A stretch of 64,000 nucleotides of DNA from the NCBI GenBank assembly GCA_037349105.1, contig JAYJMM010000065.1:868001-932000 (forward strand), written 5' to 3'. Source of the DNA: Limnomonas spitsbergensis (lineage: Eukaryota > Chlorophyta > Chlorophyceae > Chlamydomonadales). Position numbers and translations under genes: made by a program. How positions within the stretch are numbered: the first letter of the stretch is position 1; every line of letters begins with the position of its first letter. Positions 25,101-36,649 of the stretch are shown one piece after another. The notes under the pieces are model-generated. The model did no database searches and was not told the DNA's origin. It was given only the letters and a program-made list of their open reading frames with translations.

Positions 25101-28100
25101 TGAATACGGACCATGCATGCACTGCACACTCTCTTCAACCAGGAAGACATGCTACAGCAGATGCCTTAAGAGGTTGCGCAAAGGGATAGGGACCAGACCA
25201 GCTGTGCACACTCTCTTCAACCAGAAAGGAATGCTGCAGCAAATGCCTTAAGAGGATGCGCAAATGAATACAGACCAGGCCAGCAGTGCATACTCTCTTC
25301 AACCAGAAAGGAATGATGCAGCCAATGCCTTAAGAGGTTGCGCAAATGAATATGGACCAGGCCAGTTGTGCACACTCTCTTCAACCAGAAAGGAATACTG
25401 CAGCAAATGCCTTAAGAGGTTGCGCAAATGAATACGGACCAGGCCAGCAGTGCACACTCTCTTCAACCAGAAAGGAATGATGCAGCCAATGCCTTAAGAG
25501 GTTGCGCAAATGAATATGGACCAGGACAGCTGTGCACACTCTCTTCAACCAGAAGGGAATGCTGCAGCAAATGCCTTAAGAGGTTGCGCAAATGAATATG
25601 GACCAGACCAGCATTGCTTATTTTCTTCAACAAGGAAGGAATGCTGCAGCAAATGCCTGAAGAGGTTGCGCAAATGAATACAGACCAGGCATGCAGTGCA
25701 CAATCTCTTCAACCAGGAGGGAATGCTGCAGCAGATGTCTTAAGAGGTTGCGCAAATGAACACGGACCATGCAAGCAGTGCATACTCTCTTCAAACATGA
25801 AGTTATGATGCAGACAATGCCTTAAGAGGTTGCGCAAATGATTACGGACCAGGCCAGCTGTGCACACTCTCTTCAACCAGAAAGGAATGCTGCAGCAAAA
25901 GGCTTAAGAGGTTGCGCAAATGAATACGGACCAGGCCTGCAGTGCACACTCTCTTCAACAAGGGAGGATTGCTGCAGCAAATGCCTGAAGAGGTTACGCA
26001 AATGAATACGGACCAGGCCTGCAGTGCACACTTTCTTCAAACATGAAAGAATGTTGCAGGAGATGCCTCAAGAGGTTGCGCAATTAATACGGACAAGGCC
26101 AGCTGTGCAAACTCTCTTCAACCAGGAAGTAATACTGCAGCAAATGTCTTAAGAGGTTGCGCAAATAAATACGGACCCGGCCAGCTGTGCACACTCTCTT
26201 CAACCAGAAAGGAAAGGTGCAGCAAATGCCTTACGAGGTTGCGCAAATGAATACAGACCAGGCCAGCTGTGCACACTCTGTTCAACCATAAAGGAATGAT
26301 GCAGCCAATGCCTTAAGAGGTTGCGCAAATAAATATGGACCAGGCCAGATGTGCACACTCTCTTCAACAAGAAGGGAATGCTGCAGCAGATGCCTTAAGA
26401 GGTTGCGCAAATGATTACGGACCAGGCCAGCAGTGCACATTCTCTTCAACCAGGAAGGAATGCTGCAGCAGATGCCTTAAGAGGTTGCGCAAATGAATAC
26501 GGACCAGACCAGCAGTGCTTATTTTCTTCAACAAGGAAGGAATGCTGCAGCAAATGCCTTAAGAGGTTGCGCAAATGAATACAGACCAGGCCAGCAATGC
26601 ATACTCTCTTCAACCAGAAAGGAATGATGCAGCCAATGCCTTAAGAGGTTGCGCAAATGAATATGGACCAGGCCAGCTGTGCACACTCTCTTCAACCAGA
26701 AGGGAATGCTGCAGCAAATGCCTTAAGAGGTTGCGCAAATGAATACGGACCAGACCAGCAGTGCTTATTTTCTTCATCAAGGAAGGAATGCAGCAGCAAA
26801 TGCCTTGAGGTTGTGCAAATGAATACGGACCAGGCCTGCAGTGCACACTCTCTTCAACCAGGTAGACATGCTGCAGCAGATGCCTTAAGAGGTTGCGCAA
26901 AGGAATAGGGATCAGGCCAGCTGTGCACACTCTCTTCAACTAGAAAGGAATACTGCAGCAAATGCCTTAAGAGGTTGCGCAAATGAATACAGACCAGGCC
27001 TGCATTGCACACTCTCTTCAACCAGGAAGACATGCTGCAGCAGATGCCTTAAGAGGTTGCGCAAATGAATATGGACCAGGCCAGCTGTGCACACTCTCTA
27101 CAACCAGAAGGGAATGCTGCAGCAAATGCCTTAAGAGGTTGCGCAAATGAAAACGGACCAGACCAGCAGTGCTTATTTTCTTCAACAAGGAAGGAATGCT
27201 GAAGCAAATGCCTTTAGAGGTTGCGCAAATGAATACAGACCAGGCCTGCAGTGCACACTCTCTTCAACCAGGAAGACATGCTACAGCAGATGCCTTAAGA
27301 GGTTGCGCAAAGGAATAGGGACCAGACCAGCTGTGCACACTCTCTTCAACCAGAAAGGAATGCTGCAGCAAATGCCTTAAGAGGATGCGCAAATAAATAC
27401 AGACCAGGCCAGCAGTGCATACTCTCTTCAACCAGAAAGGAATGATGCAGCCAATGCCTTAAGAGGTTGCGCAAATGAATATGGACCAGGCCAGTTGTGC
27501 ACACTCTCTTCAACCAGAAGGGAATGCTACAGCAAATGCCTTAAGAGGTTGCGCAAATGAATACGGACCAGACCAGCAGTGCTTATTTTCTTCATCAAGG
27601 AAGGAATGCAGCAGCAAATGCCTTGAGGTTGTGCAAATGAATACGGACCAGGCCTGCAGTGCACACTCTCTTCAACCAGAAAGGAATGCTGCAGCAAATG
27701 CCTTAAGAGGATGCGCAAATGAATACAGACCAGGCCAGCAGTGCATACTCTCTTCAACCAGAAAGGAATGATGCAGCCAATGCCTTAAGAGGTTGCGCAA
27801 ATGAATATGGACCAGGCCAGTTGTGCACACTCTCTTCAACCAGAAAGGAATACTGCAGCAAATGCCTTAAGAGGTTGCGCAAATGAATACGGACCAGGCC
27901 AGCAGTGCACACTCTCTTCAACCAGGAAGACATGCTGCAGCAGATGCCTTAAGAGGTTGCGCAAATGAATATGGACCAGGACAGCTGTGCACACTCTCTT
28001 CAACCAGAAGGGAATGCTGCAGCAAATGCCTTAAGAGGTTGCGCAAATGAATATGGACCAGACAAGCAGTGCTTATTTTCTTCAACAAGGAAGGAATGCT

Positions 28101-29209
28101 GCAGCAAATGCCTTAAGAGGTTGCGCAAATGAATACAGACCAGGCCAGCAGTGCTTATTTTCTTCATCAAGGAAGGAATGCAGCAGCAAATGCCTTGAGG
28201 TTGTGCAAATGAATACGGACCAGGCCTGCAGTGCACACTCTCTTCAACCAGAAAGGAATGCTGCAGCAAATGCCTTAAGAGGTTGCGCAATTGATTACGG
28301 ACCAGGCCAGCTGTGCACACTCTCTTCAACCAGAAAGGAATGCTGCAGCAAAAGGCTTAAGAGGTTGCGCAAATGAATACGGACCAGGCCTGCAGTGCAC
28401 ACTCTCTTCAACAAGGGAGGATTGCTGCAGCAAATGCCTGAAGAGGTTACGCAAATGAATACGGACCAGGCCTGCAGTGCACACTTTCTTCAAACATGAA
28501 AGAATGTTGCAGCAGATGCCTCAAGAGGTTGCGCAATTAATACGGACAAGGCCAGCTGTGCAAACTCTCTTCAACCAGGAAGTAATACTGCAGCAAATGT
28601 CTTAAGAGGTTGCGCAAATAAATACGGACCCGGCCAGCTGTGCACACTCTCTTCAACCAGAAAGGAAAGGTGCAGCAAATGCCTTACGAGGTTGCGCAAA
28701 TGAATACAGACCAGGCCAGCTGTGCACACTCTGTTCAACCAGAAAGGAATGATGCAGCCAATGCCTTAAGAGGTTGCGCAAATGAATATGGACCAGGCCA
28801 GATGTGCACACTCTCTTCAACAAGAAGGGAATGCTGCAGCAGATGCCTTAAGAGGTTGCGCAAATGATTACGGACCAGGCCAGCAGTGCACATTCTCTTC
28901 AACCAGGAAGGAATGCTGCAGCAGATGCCTTAAGAGGTTGCGCAAATGAATACGGACCAGACCAGCAGTGCTTATTTTCTTCAACAAGGAAGGAATGCTG
29001 CAGCAAATGCCTTAAGAGGTTGCGCAAATGAATACAGACCAGGCCAGCAATGCATACTCTCTTCAACCAGAAAGGAATGATGCAGCCAATGCCTTAAGAG
29101 GTTGCGCAAATGAATATGGACCAGGCCAGCTGTGCACACTCTCTTCAACCAGAAGGGAATGCTGCAGCAAATGCCTTAAGAGGTTGCGCAAATGAATACG
29201 GACCAGACC

Positions 29210-31435
29210 AGCAGTGCTTATTTGCTTCAATAAGGAAGGAATGCTGAAGCAAATGCCTTTAGAGGTTGCGCAAATGAATACAGACCATGCATGCACTGCA
29301 CACTCTCTTCAACCAGGAAGACATGCTACAGCAGATGCCTTAAGAGGTTGCGCAAAGGAATAGGGACCAGACCAGCTGTGCACACTCTCTTCAACCAGAA
29401 AGGAATGCTGCAGCAAATGTCTTAAGAGGATGCGCAAATGAATACAGACCAGGCCAGCAGTGCATACTCTCTTCAACCAGAAAGGAATGATGCAGCCAAT
29501 GCCTTAAGAGGTTGCGCAAATGAATATGGACCAGGCCAGTTGTGCACACTCTCTTCAACCAGAAGGGAATGCTGCAGCAAATGCCTTAAGAGGTTGCGCA
29601 AATGAATACGGACCAGACCAGCAGTGCTTATTTTCTTCATCAAGGAAGGAATGCAGCAGCAAATGCCTTGAGGTTGTGCAAATGAATACGGACCAGGCCT
29701 GCAGTGCACACTCTCTTCAACCAGGTAGACATGCTGCAGCAGATGCCTTAAGAGGTTGCGCAAAGGAATAGGGATCAGGCCAGCTGTGCACACTCTCTTC
29801 AACTAGAAAGGAATACTGCAGCAAATGCCTTAAGAGGTTGCGCAAATGAATACAGACCAGGCCTGCATTGCACACTCTCTTCAACCAGGAAGACATGCTG
29901 CAGCAGATGCCTTAAGAGGTTGCGCAAATGAATATGGACCAGGCCAGCTGTGCACACTCTCTACAACCAGAAGGGAATGCTGCAGCAAATGCCTTAAGAG
30001 GTTGCGCAAATGAAAACGGACCAGACCAGCATTGCTTATTTTCTTCAACAAGGAAGGAATGCTGAAGCAAATGCCTTTAGAGGTTGCGCAAATGAATACA
30101 GACCAGGCCTGCAGTGCACACTCTCTTCAACCAGGAAGACATGCTACAGCAGATGCCTTAAGAGGTTGCGCAAAGGAATAGGGACCAGACCAGCTGTGCA
30201 CACTCTCTTCAACCAGAAAGGAATGCTGCAGCAAATGTCTTAAGAGGATGCGCAAATGAATACAGACCAGGCCAGCAGTGCATACTCTCTTCAACCAGAA
30301 AGGAATGATGCAGCCAATGCCTTAAGAGGTTGCGCAAATGAATATGGACCAGGCCAGTTGTGCACACTCTCTTCAACCAGAAGGGAATGCTGCAGCAAAT
30401 GCCTTAAGAGGTTGCGCAAATGAATACGGACCAGACCAGCAGTGCTTATTTTCTTCATCAAGGAAGGAATGCAGCAGCAAATGCCTTGAGGTTGTGCAAA
30501 TGAATACGGACCAGGCCTGCAGTGCACACTCTCTTCAACCAGGTAGACATGCTGCAGCAGATGCCTTAAGAGGTTGCGCAAAGGAATAGGGATCAGGCCA
30601 GCTGTGCACACTCTCTTCAACTAGAAAGGAATACTGCAGCAAATGCCTTAAGAGGTTGCGCAAATGAATACAGACCAGGCCTGCATTGCACACTCTCTTC
30701 AACCAGGAAGACATGCTGCAGCAGATGCCTTAAGAGGTTGCGCAAATGAATATGGACCAGGCCAGCTGTGCACACTCTCTACAACCAGAAGGGAATGCTG
30801 CAGCAAATGCCTTAAGAGGTTGCGCAAATGAAAACGGACCAGACCAGCATTGCTTATTTTCTTCAACAAGGAAGGAATGCTGAAGCAAATGCCTTTAGAG
30901 GTTGCGCAAATGAATACAGACCAGGCCTGCAGTGCACACTCTCTTCAACCAGGAAGACATGCAACAGCAGATGCCTTAAGAGGTTGCGCAAAGGAATAGG
31001 GACCAGACCAGCTGTGCACACTCTCTTCAACCAGAAAGGAATGCTGCAGCAAATGTCTTAAGAGGATGCGCAAATGAATACAGACCAGGCCAGCAGTGCA
31101 TACTCTCTTCAACCAGAAAGGAATGATGCAGCCAATGCCTTAAGAGGTTGCGCAAATGAATATGGACCAGGCCAGTTGTGCACACTCTCTTCAACCAGAA
31201 GGGAATGCTGCAGCAAATGCCTTAAGAGGTTGCGCAAATGAATACGGACCAGACCAGCAGTGCTTATTTTCTTCATCAAGGAAGGAATGCAGCAGCAAAT
31301 GCCTTGAGGTTGTGCAAATGAATACGGACCAGGCCTGCAGTGCACACTCTCTTCAACAAGGAAGACATGCTGCAGCAGATGCCTTAAGAGGTTGCGCAAA
31401 GGAATAGGGATCAGGCCAGCTGTGCACACTCTCTT
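29210..31435. repeat. 10-monomer HOR (818 bp), about 2.7 copies
   Basis: The 80-bp marker monomer falls at 29661, 30479 and 31297, exactly 818 bp apart (10 x 82 - 2). Surrounding variants repeat at the same offset. These include TAGAAAGGAATACTGCAGC, GCATTGCACACTC and GAAAACGGACCAGACC. The third copy departs near 31340, where CAACAAGGAAGAC replaces CAACCAGGTAGAC, and the match is lost by about 31.43 kb. Confidence 0.85.
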
Positions 31436-31569
31436 CAACCAGAAAGGAATACTGCAGCAAATGCCTTAAGAGGTTGCGCAAATGAATACGGACCAGGCCA
31501 GCAGTGCACACTCTCTTCAACCAGGAAGACATGCTGCAGCAGATGCCTTAAGAGGTTGCGCAAAGGAAT

Positions 31570-32460
31570 AGGGACCAGGCCAGCTGTGCACACTCTCTTC
31601 AACCAGAAAGGAAAGGTGCAGCAAATGCCTTAAGAGGTTGCGCAAATGAATACAGACCAGGCCAGCAGTGCACACTCTCTTCAACCAGAAAGAAATGATG
31701 CAGCCAATGCCTTAAGAGGTTGCGCAAATGAATATGGACCAGGCCAGCAGTGCACACTCTCTTCAACCAGGAAGGACTGCTGCAGCAAATGCCTTAAGAG
31801 GTTGCACAGATGAATACCGACCAGGCCAGCTGTGCACATTCTCTTCAACCATGAAGGAATGCTGCAGCAAATGCCTTAAGAGGTTGCGCAAATGAATACG
31901 GACCAGGCCAGCTTTGCACAATCTCTTCATCCATGAAGGAATGCTGCAGCCAATGCCTTAAGAGGTTGCGCAAATGAATATGGACCCGGCCAGCAGTGCA
32001 AATTCTCTTCAACAAGGAAGGAATGCTGCAGCAAAAGGCTTAAGAGGATGCGGAAATGAATACGGACCGGGCCAGCAGTGCACACTCTCTTCAACCAGGA
32101 AGGAATGCTGCAGCAAATGCCTTAAGAGGTTTTGCAAATGAATACGGACCAGGCCTGCAGTGCACACTTTCTTCAAACAGGAAAGAATGCTGCAGCAGAT
32201 GCCTTAAGAGGTTGCGCAAATAAATACGGACCCGGCCAGCTGTGCAAACTCTCTTAAACTAGGAAGTAATACTGCAGCAAATGTCTTAAGAGGTTGCGCA
32301 AATAAATACGGACCCGGCCAGCAGTGCACACTCTCTTCAACTAGGAAGACATGCTGCAGCAGATGCCTTAAGAGGTTGCGCAAAGGAATAGGGACCAGGC
32401 CAGGAGTGCACACTCTCTTCAACAAGGAAGGAATGCTGCAGCAAATGTCTTAAGAGGTTG
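31570..32460. repeat. Zone I-type island inside Zone III
   Basis: This stretch of about eleven monomers carries variants otherwise confined to Zone I. They include the TTGCACAGATGAATACCGAC marker (AAATGCC at 31787), CTTTGCACAATCTCTTCATCC, CCCGGCC, GGCTTAAGAGGATGCGG and CCAGGAGTGCACACTC. Their order matches about 5.6-6.49 kb. Typical Zone III monomers flank it on both sides. It is most simply a block copied or exchanged over about 25 kb. Confidence 0.8.
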
Positions 32461-33308
32461 CGCAAATGAATATGGACCAGGACAGCTGTGCACACTCTCT
32501 TCAACCAGAAGGGAATGCTGCAGCAAATGCCTTAAGAGGTTGCGCAAATGAATATGGACCAGACTTGCAGTGCTTATTTTCTTCAACAAGGAAGGAATGC
32601 TGCAGCAAATGCCTGAAGAGGTTGCGCAAATGAATACAGACCAGGCATGCAGTGCACAATCTCTTTAACCAGGAAGGAATGCTGCAGCAGATGTCTTAAG
32701 AGGTTGCGCAAATGAACACGGACCAGGCCAGCAGTGCATACTCTCTTCAAACATGAAGTTATGATGCAGACAATGCCTTAAGAGGTTGCGCAAATGATTA
32801 CGGACCAGGCCAGCTGTGCACACTCTCTTCAACCAGAAAGGAATGCTGCAGCAAAAGGCTTAAGAGGTTGCGCAAATGAATACGGACCAGGCCTGCAGTG
32901 CACACTCTCTTCAACAAGGGAGGATTGCTGCAGCAAATGCCTGAAGAGGTTACGCAAATGAATACGGACCAGGCCTGCAGTGCACACTTTCTTCAAACAT
33001 GAAAGAATGTTGCAGCAGATGCCTCAAGAGGTTGCGCAATTAATACGGACAAGGCCAGCTGTGCAAACTCTCTTCAACAAGGAAGTAATACTGCAGCAAA
33101 TGTCTTAAGAGGTTGCGCAAATAAATACGGACCCGGCCAGCTGTGCACACTCTCTTCAACCAGAAAGGAAAGCTGCAGCAAATGCCTTACGAGGTTGCGC
33201 AAATGAATACAGACCAGGCCAGCTGTGCACACTCTGTTCAACCAGAAAGGAATGATGCAGCCAATGCCTTAAGAGGTTGCGCAAATGAATATGGACCAGG
33301 CCAGCTGT

Positions 33309-34782
33309 GCACACTCTCTTCAACAAGAAGGGAATGCTGCAGCAGATGCCTTAAGAGGTTGCGCAAATGATTACGGACCAGGCCAGCAGTGCACATTCTC
33401 TTCAACCAGGAAGGAGTGCTGCAGCAGATGCCTTAAGAGGTTGCGCAAATGAATACGGACCAGACCAGCAGTGCTTATTTTCTTCAACAAGGAAGGAATG
33501 CTGCAGCAAATGCCTTAAGAGGTTGCGCAAATGAATACAGACCAGGCCAGCAATGCATACTCTCTTCAACCAGAAAGGAATGATGCAGCCAATGCCTTAA
33601 GAGGTTGATCAAATGAATATGGACCAGGCCAGCTGTGCACACTCTCTTCAACCAGAAGGGAATGCTGCAGCAAATGCCTTAAGAGGTTGCGCAAATGAAT
33701 ACGGACCAGACCAGCAGTGCTTATTTTCTTCATCAAGGAAGGAATGCAGCAGCAAATGCCTTGAGGTTGTGCAAATGAATACGGACCAGGCCTGCAGTGC
33801 ACACTCTCTTCAACCAGGTAGACATGCTGCAGCAGATGCCTTAAGAGGTTGCGCAAAGGAATAGGGATCAGGCCAGCTGTGCACACTCTCTTCAACTAGA
33901 AAGGAATACTGCAGCAAATGCCTTAAGAGGTTGCGCAAATGAATACAGACCAGGCCTGCAGTGCACACTCTCTTCAACCAGGAAGACATGCTGCAGCCAA
34001 TGCCTTAAGAGGTTGCGCAAATGACTATGGACCAGGCCAGCTGTGCACACTCTCTTCAACCAGAAGGGAATGCTGCAGCAGATGCCTTAAGAGGTTGCGC
34101 AAATGAAAACGGACCAGACCAGCAGTGCTTATTTTCTTCAACAAGGAAGGAATGCTGAAGCAAATGCCTTTAGAGATTGCGCAAATGAATACAGACCAGG
34201 CCTGCAGTGCACACTCTCTTCAACCAGGAAGACATGCTGCAGCAGATGCCTTAAGAGGTTGCGCAAATGAATACGGACCAGGCCAGCTGTGCACACTCTC
34301 TTCAACCAGAAAAGAATGCTGCAACAAATGCCTTAAGAGGTTGCGCAAATGAATACGGACCAGGCCTGCGGTGCACTCTCTCTTCAACAAGGGAGGAATG
34401 CTGCAGCAAATGCCTGAAGAGGTTACGCAAATGGATACGGACCAGGCCTGCAGTGCACACTTTCTTCAAATAGGAAAGAATGCTGCAGCAGATGCCTCAA
34501 GAGGTTGCGCAAATAAATACGGACAAGGCCAGTTGTGCAAACTCTCTTCAACCAGGAAGTAATACTGCAGCAAATGTCTTAAGAGTTTGCGCAAATAAAT
34601 ACGGACGCGGCCAGGAGTGCACACTCTCTTCAACCAGGAAGGAATGATGCAGCCAATGCCTTAAGAGGTTGCGAAAATGAATATGGACCAAGCCAGCTGT
34701 ACACACTCTCTTCGACAAGAAAGGAATGCTGCAGCATATGCCTTAAGAGGTTGCGCAAATGATTACGGACCAAGCCAGGAGT
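33309..34782. repeat. 18-monomer HOR (1,474 bp), copy 1
   Basis: The repeat offset is 1,474 bp (18 x 82 - 2), with the 80-bp marker monomer at 33754. It contains a distinctive monomer where TTGCGCAA is replaced by TTGATCAA (about 33606). It also has GAAGGAGTGCTGCAGCAG (about 33410) and ATGGATACGGACC (about 34431), all repeated in copy 2. Confidence 0.87.
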
Positions 34783-36256
34783 GCACACTCTCTTCAACAA
34801 GAAGGGAATGCTGCAGCAGATGCCTTAAGAGGTTGCGCAAATGATTACGGACCAGGCCAGCAGTGCACATTCTCTTCAACCAGGAAGGAGTGCTGCAGCA
34901 GATGCCTTAAGAGGTTGCGCAAATGAATACGGACCAGACCAGCAGTGCTTATTTTCTTCAACAAGGAAGGAATGTTGCAGCAAATGCCTTAAGAGGTTGC
35001 GCAAATGAATACAGACCAGGCCAGCAATGCATACTCTCTTCAACCAGAAAGGAATGATGCAGCCAATGCCTTAAGAGGTTGATCAAATGAATATGGACCA
35101 GGCCAGCTGTGCACACTCTCTTCAACCAGAAGGGAATGCTGCAGCAAATGCCTTAAGAGGTTGCGCAAATGAATACGGACCAGACCAGCAGTGCTTATTT
35201 TCTTCATCAAGGAAGGAATGCAGCAGCAAATGCCTTGAGGTTGTGCAAATGAATACGGACCAGGCCTGCAGTGCACACTCTCTTCAACCAGGTAGACATG
35301 CTGCAGCAGATGCCTTAAGAGGTTGCGCAAAGGAATAGGGATCAGGCCAGCTGTGCACACTCCCTTCAACTAGAAAGGAATACTGCAGCAAATGCCTTAA
35401 GAGGTTGCGCAAATGAATACAGACCAGGCCTGCAGTGCACACTCTCTTCAACCAGGAAGACATGCTGCAGCCAATGCCTTAAGAGGTTGCGCAAATGACT
35501 ATGGACCAGGCCAGCTGTGCACACTCTCTTCAACCAGAAGGGAATGCTGCAGCAGATGCCTTAAGAGGTTGCGCAAATGAAAACGGACCAGACCAGCAGT
35601 GCTTATTTTCTTCAACAAGGAAGGAATGCTGAAGCAAATGCCTTTAGAGATTGCGCAAATGAATACAGACCAGGCCTGCAGTGCACACTCTCTTCAACCA
35701 GGAAGACATGCTGCAGCAGATGCCTTAAGAGGTTGCGCAAATGAATACGGACCAGGCCAGCTGTGCACACTCTCTTCAACCAGAAAAGAATGCTGCAACA
35801 AATGCCTTAAGAGGTTGCGCAAATGAATACGGACCAGGCCTGCGGTGCACTCTCTCTTCAACAAGGGAGGAATGCTGCAGCAAATGCCTGAAGAGGTTAC
35901 GCAAATGGATACGGACCAGGCCTGCAGTGCACACTTTCTTCAAATAGGAAAGAATGCTGCAGCAGATGCCTCAAGAGGTTGCGCAAATAAATACGGACAA
36001 GGCCAGTTGTGCAAACTCTCTTCAACCAGGAAGTAATACTGCAGCAAATGTCTTAAGAGTTTGCGCAAATAAATACGGACGCGGCCAGGAGTGCACACTC
36101 TCTTCAACCAGGAAGGAATGATGCAGCCAATGCCTTAAGAGGTTGCGAAAATGAATATGGACCAAGCCAGCTGTACACACTCTCTTCGACAAGAAAGGAA
36201 TGCTGCAGCATATGCCTTAAGAGGTTGCGCAAATGATTACGGACCAAGCCAGGAGT
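34783..36256. repeat. 18-monomer HOR (1,474 bp), copy 2
   Basis: Near-identical to copy 1, with the marker monomer at 35228 and TTGATCAA at about 35080. The few differences include CACTCCCTTCAAC (about 35360) where copy 1 has CACTCTCTTCAAC. After about 36.26 kb ordinary monomers lead to the first inserted element. Confidence 0.87.
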
Positions 36257-36649
36257 GCACACTCTCTTCAACCAGAAGGGAATGCTGCAGCAAATGCCTT
36301 AAGAGGTTGCGCAAAGGAATATGGACCAGGCCAGCTGTGCACACTCTCTTCAACCAGAAGGGAATGCTGCAGCAAATGCCTTAAGAGGTTGCGCAAATGA
36401 ATACAGACCATGCCAGCAGTGCTTATTTTCTTCAACAAGGAAGACATGCTGCAGCAAATGCCTTTAGAGGTTGCGCAAATGAATATGGACCAAGCCAGCT
36501 GTGCACACTCTCTTCAACCATAAGGGAATGCTGCAGCAAATGCCTTAAGAGGTTGCGCAAATGAATACGGACCAGACCAGCAGTGCTTATTTTCTTCAAC
36601 AAGGAAGGAATGCTGCAGCAAATGCCTTAAGAGGTTGCGCAAATGAATA

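Larger units (their letters stand above)
22155..36649. repeat. Zone III: mixed higher-order satellite domain
   Basis: No single period dominates. The 80-bp marker monomer recurs at 23523, 26798, 27616, 28188, 29661, 30479, 31297, 33754 and 35228. An 81-bp monomer (GCGCAATTAATACGG) recurs at 22393, 24358, 26078, 28531 and 33034. The 81-bp monomer sits in a cassette of about 0.6 kb that begins CAAATGATTACGG and includes GGGAGGATTGCTGCAGC. After allowing for these short monomers, plus one base lost near 24980, every spacing is a whole number of 82-bp units. The first 0.6 kb (22.15 kb) recurs 1,965 bp later (24 monomers). No genes or unique sequence are present. Confidence 0.85.

Noticed and set aside
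30291..30620. Minus-strand frames of 109-110 residues (ending FAQPLKAxAASFLSG)
   Set aside because: These are the antisense of the same satellite. The length comes from the 80-bp or other variant monomers shifting frame past a stop. They track the HOR copies exactly.
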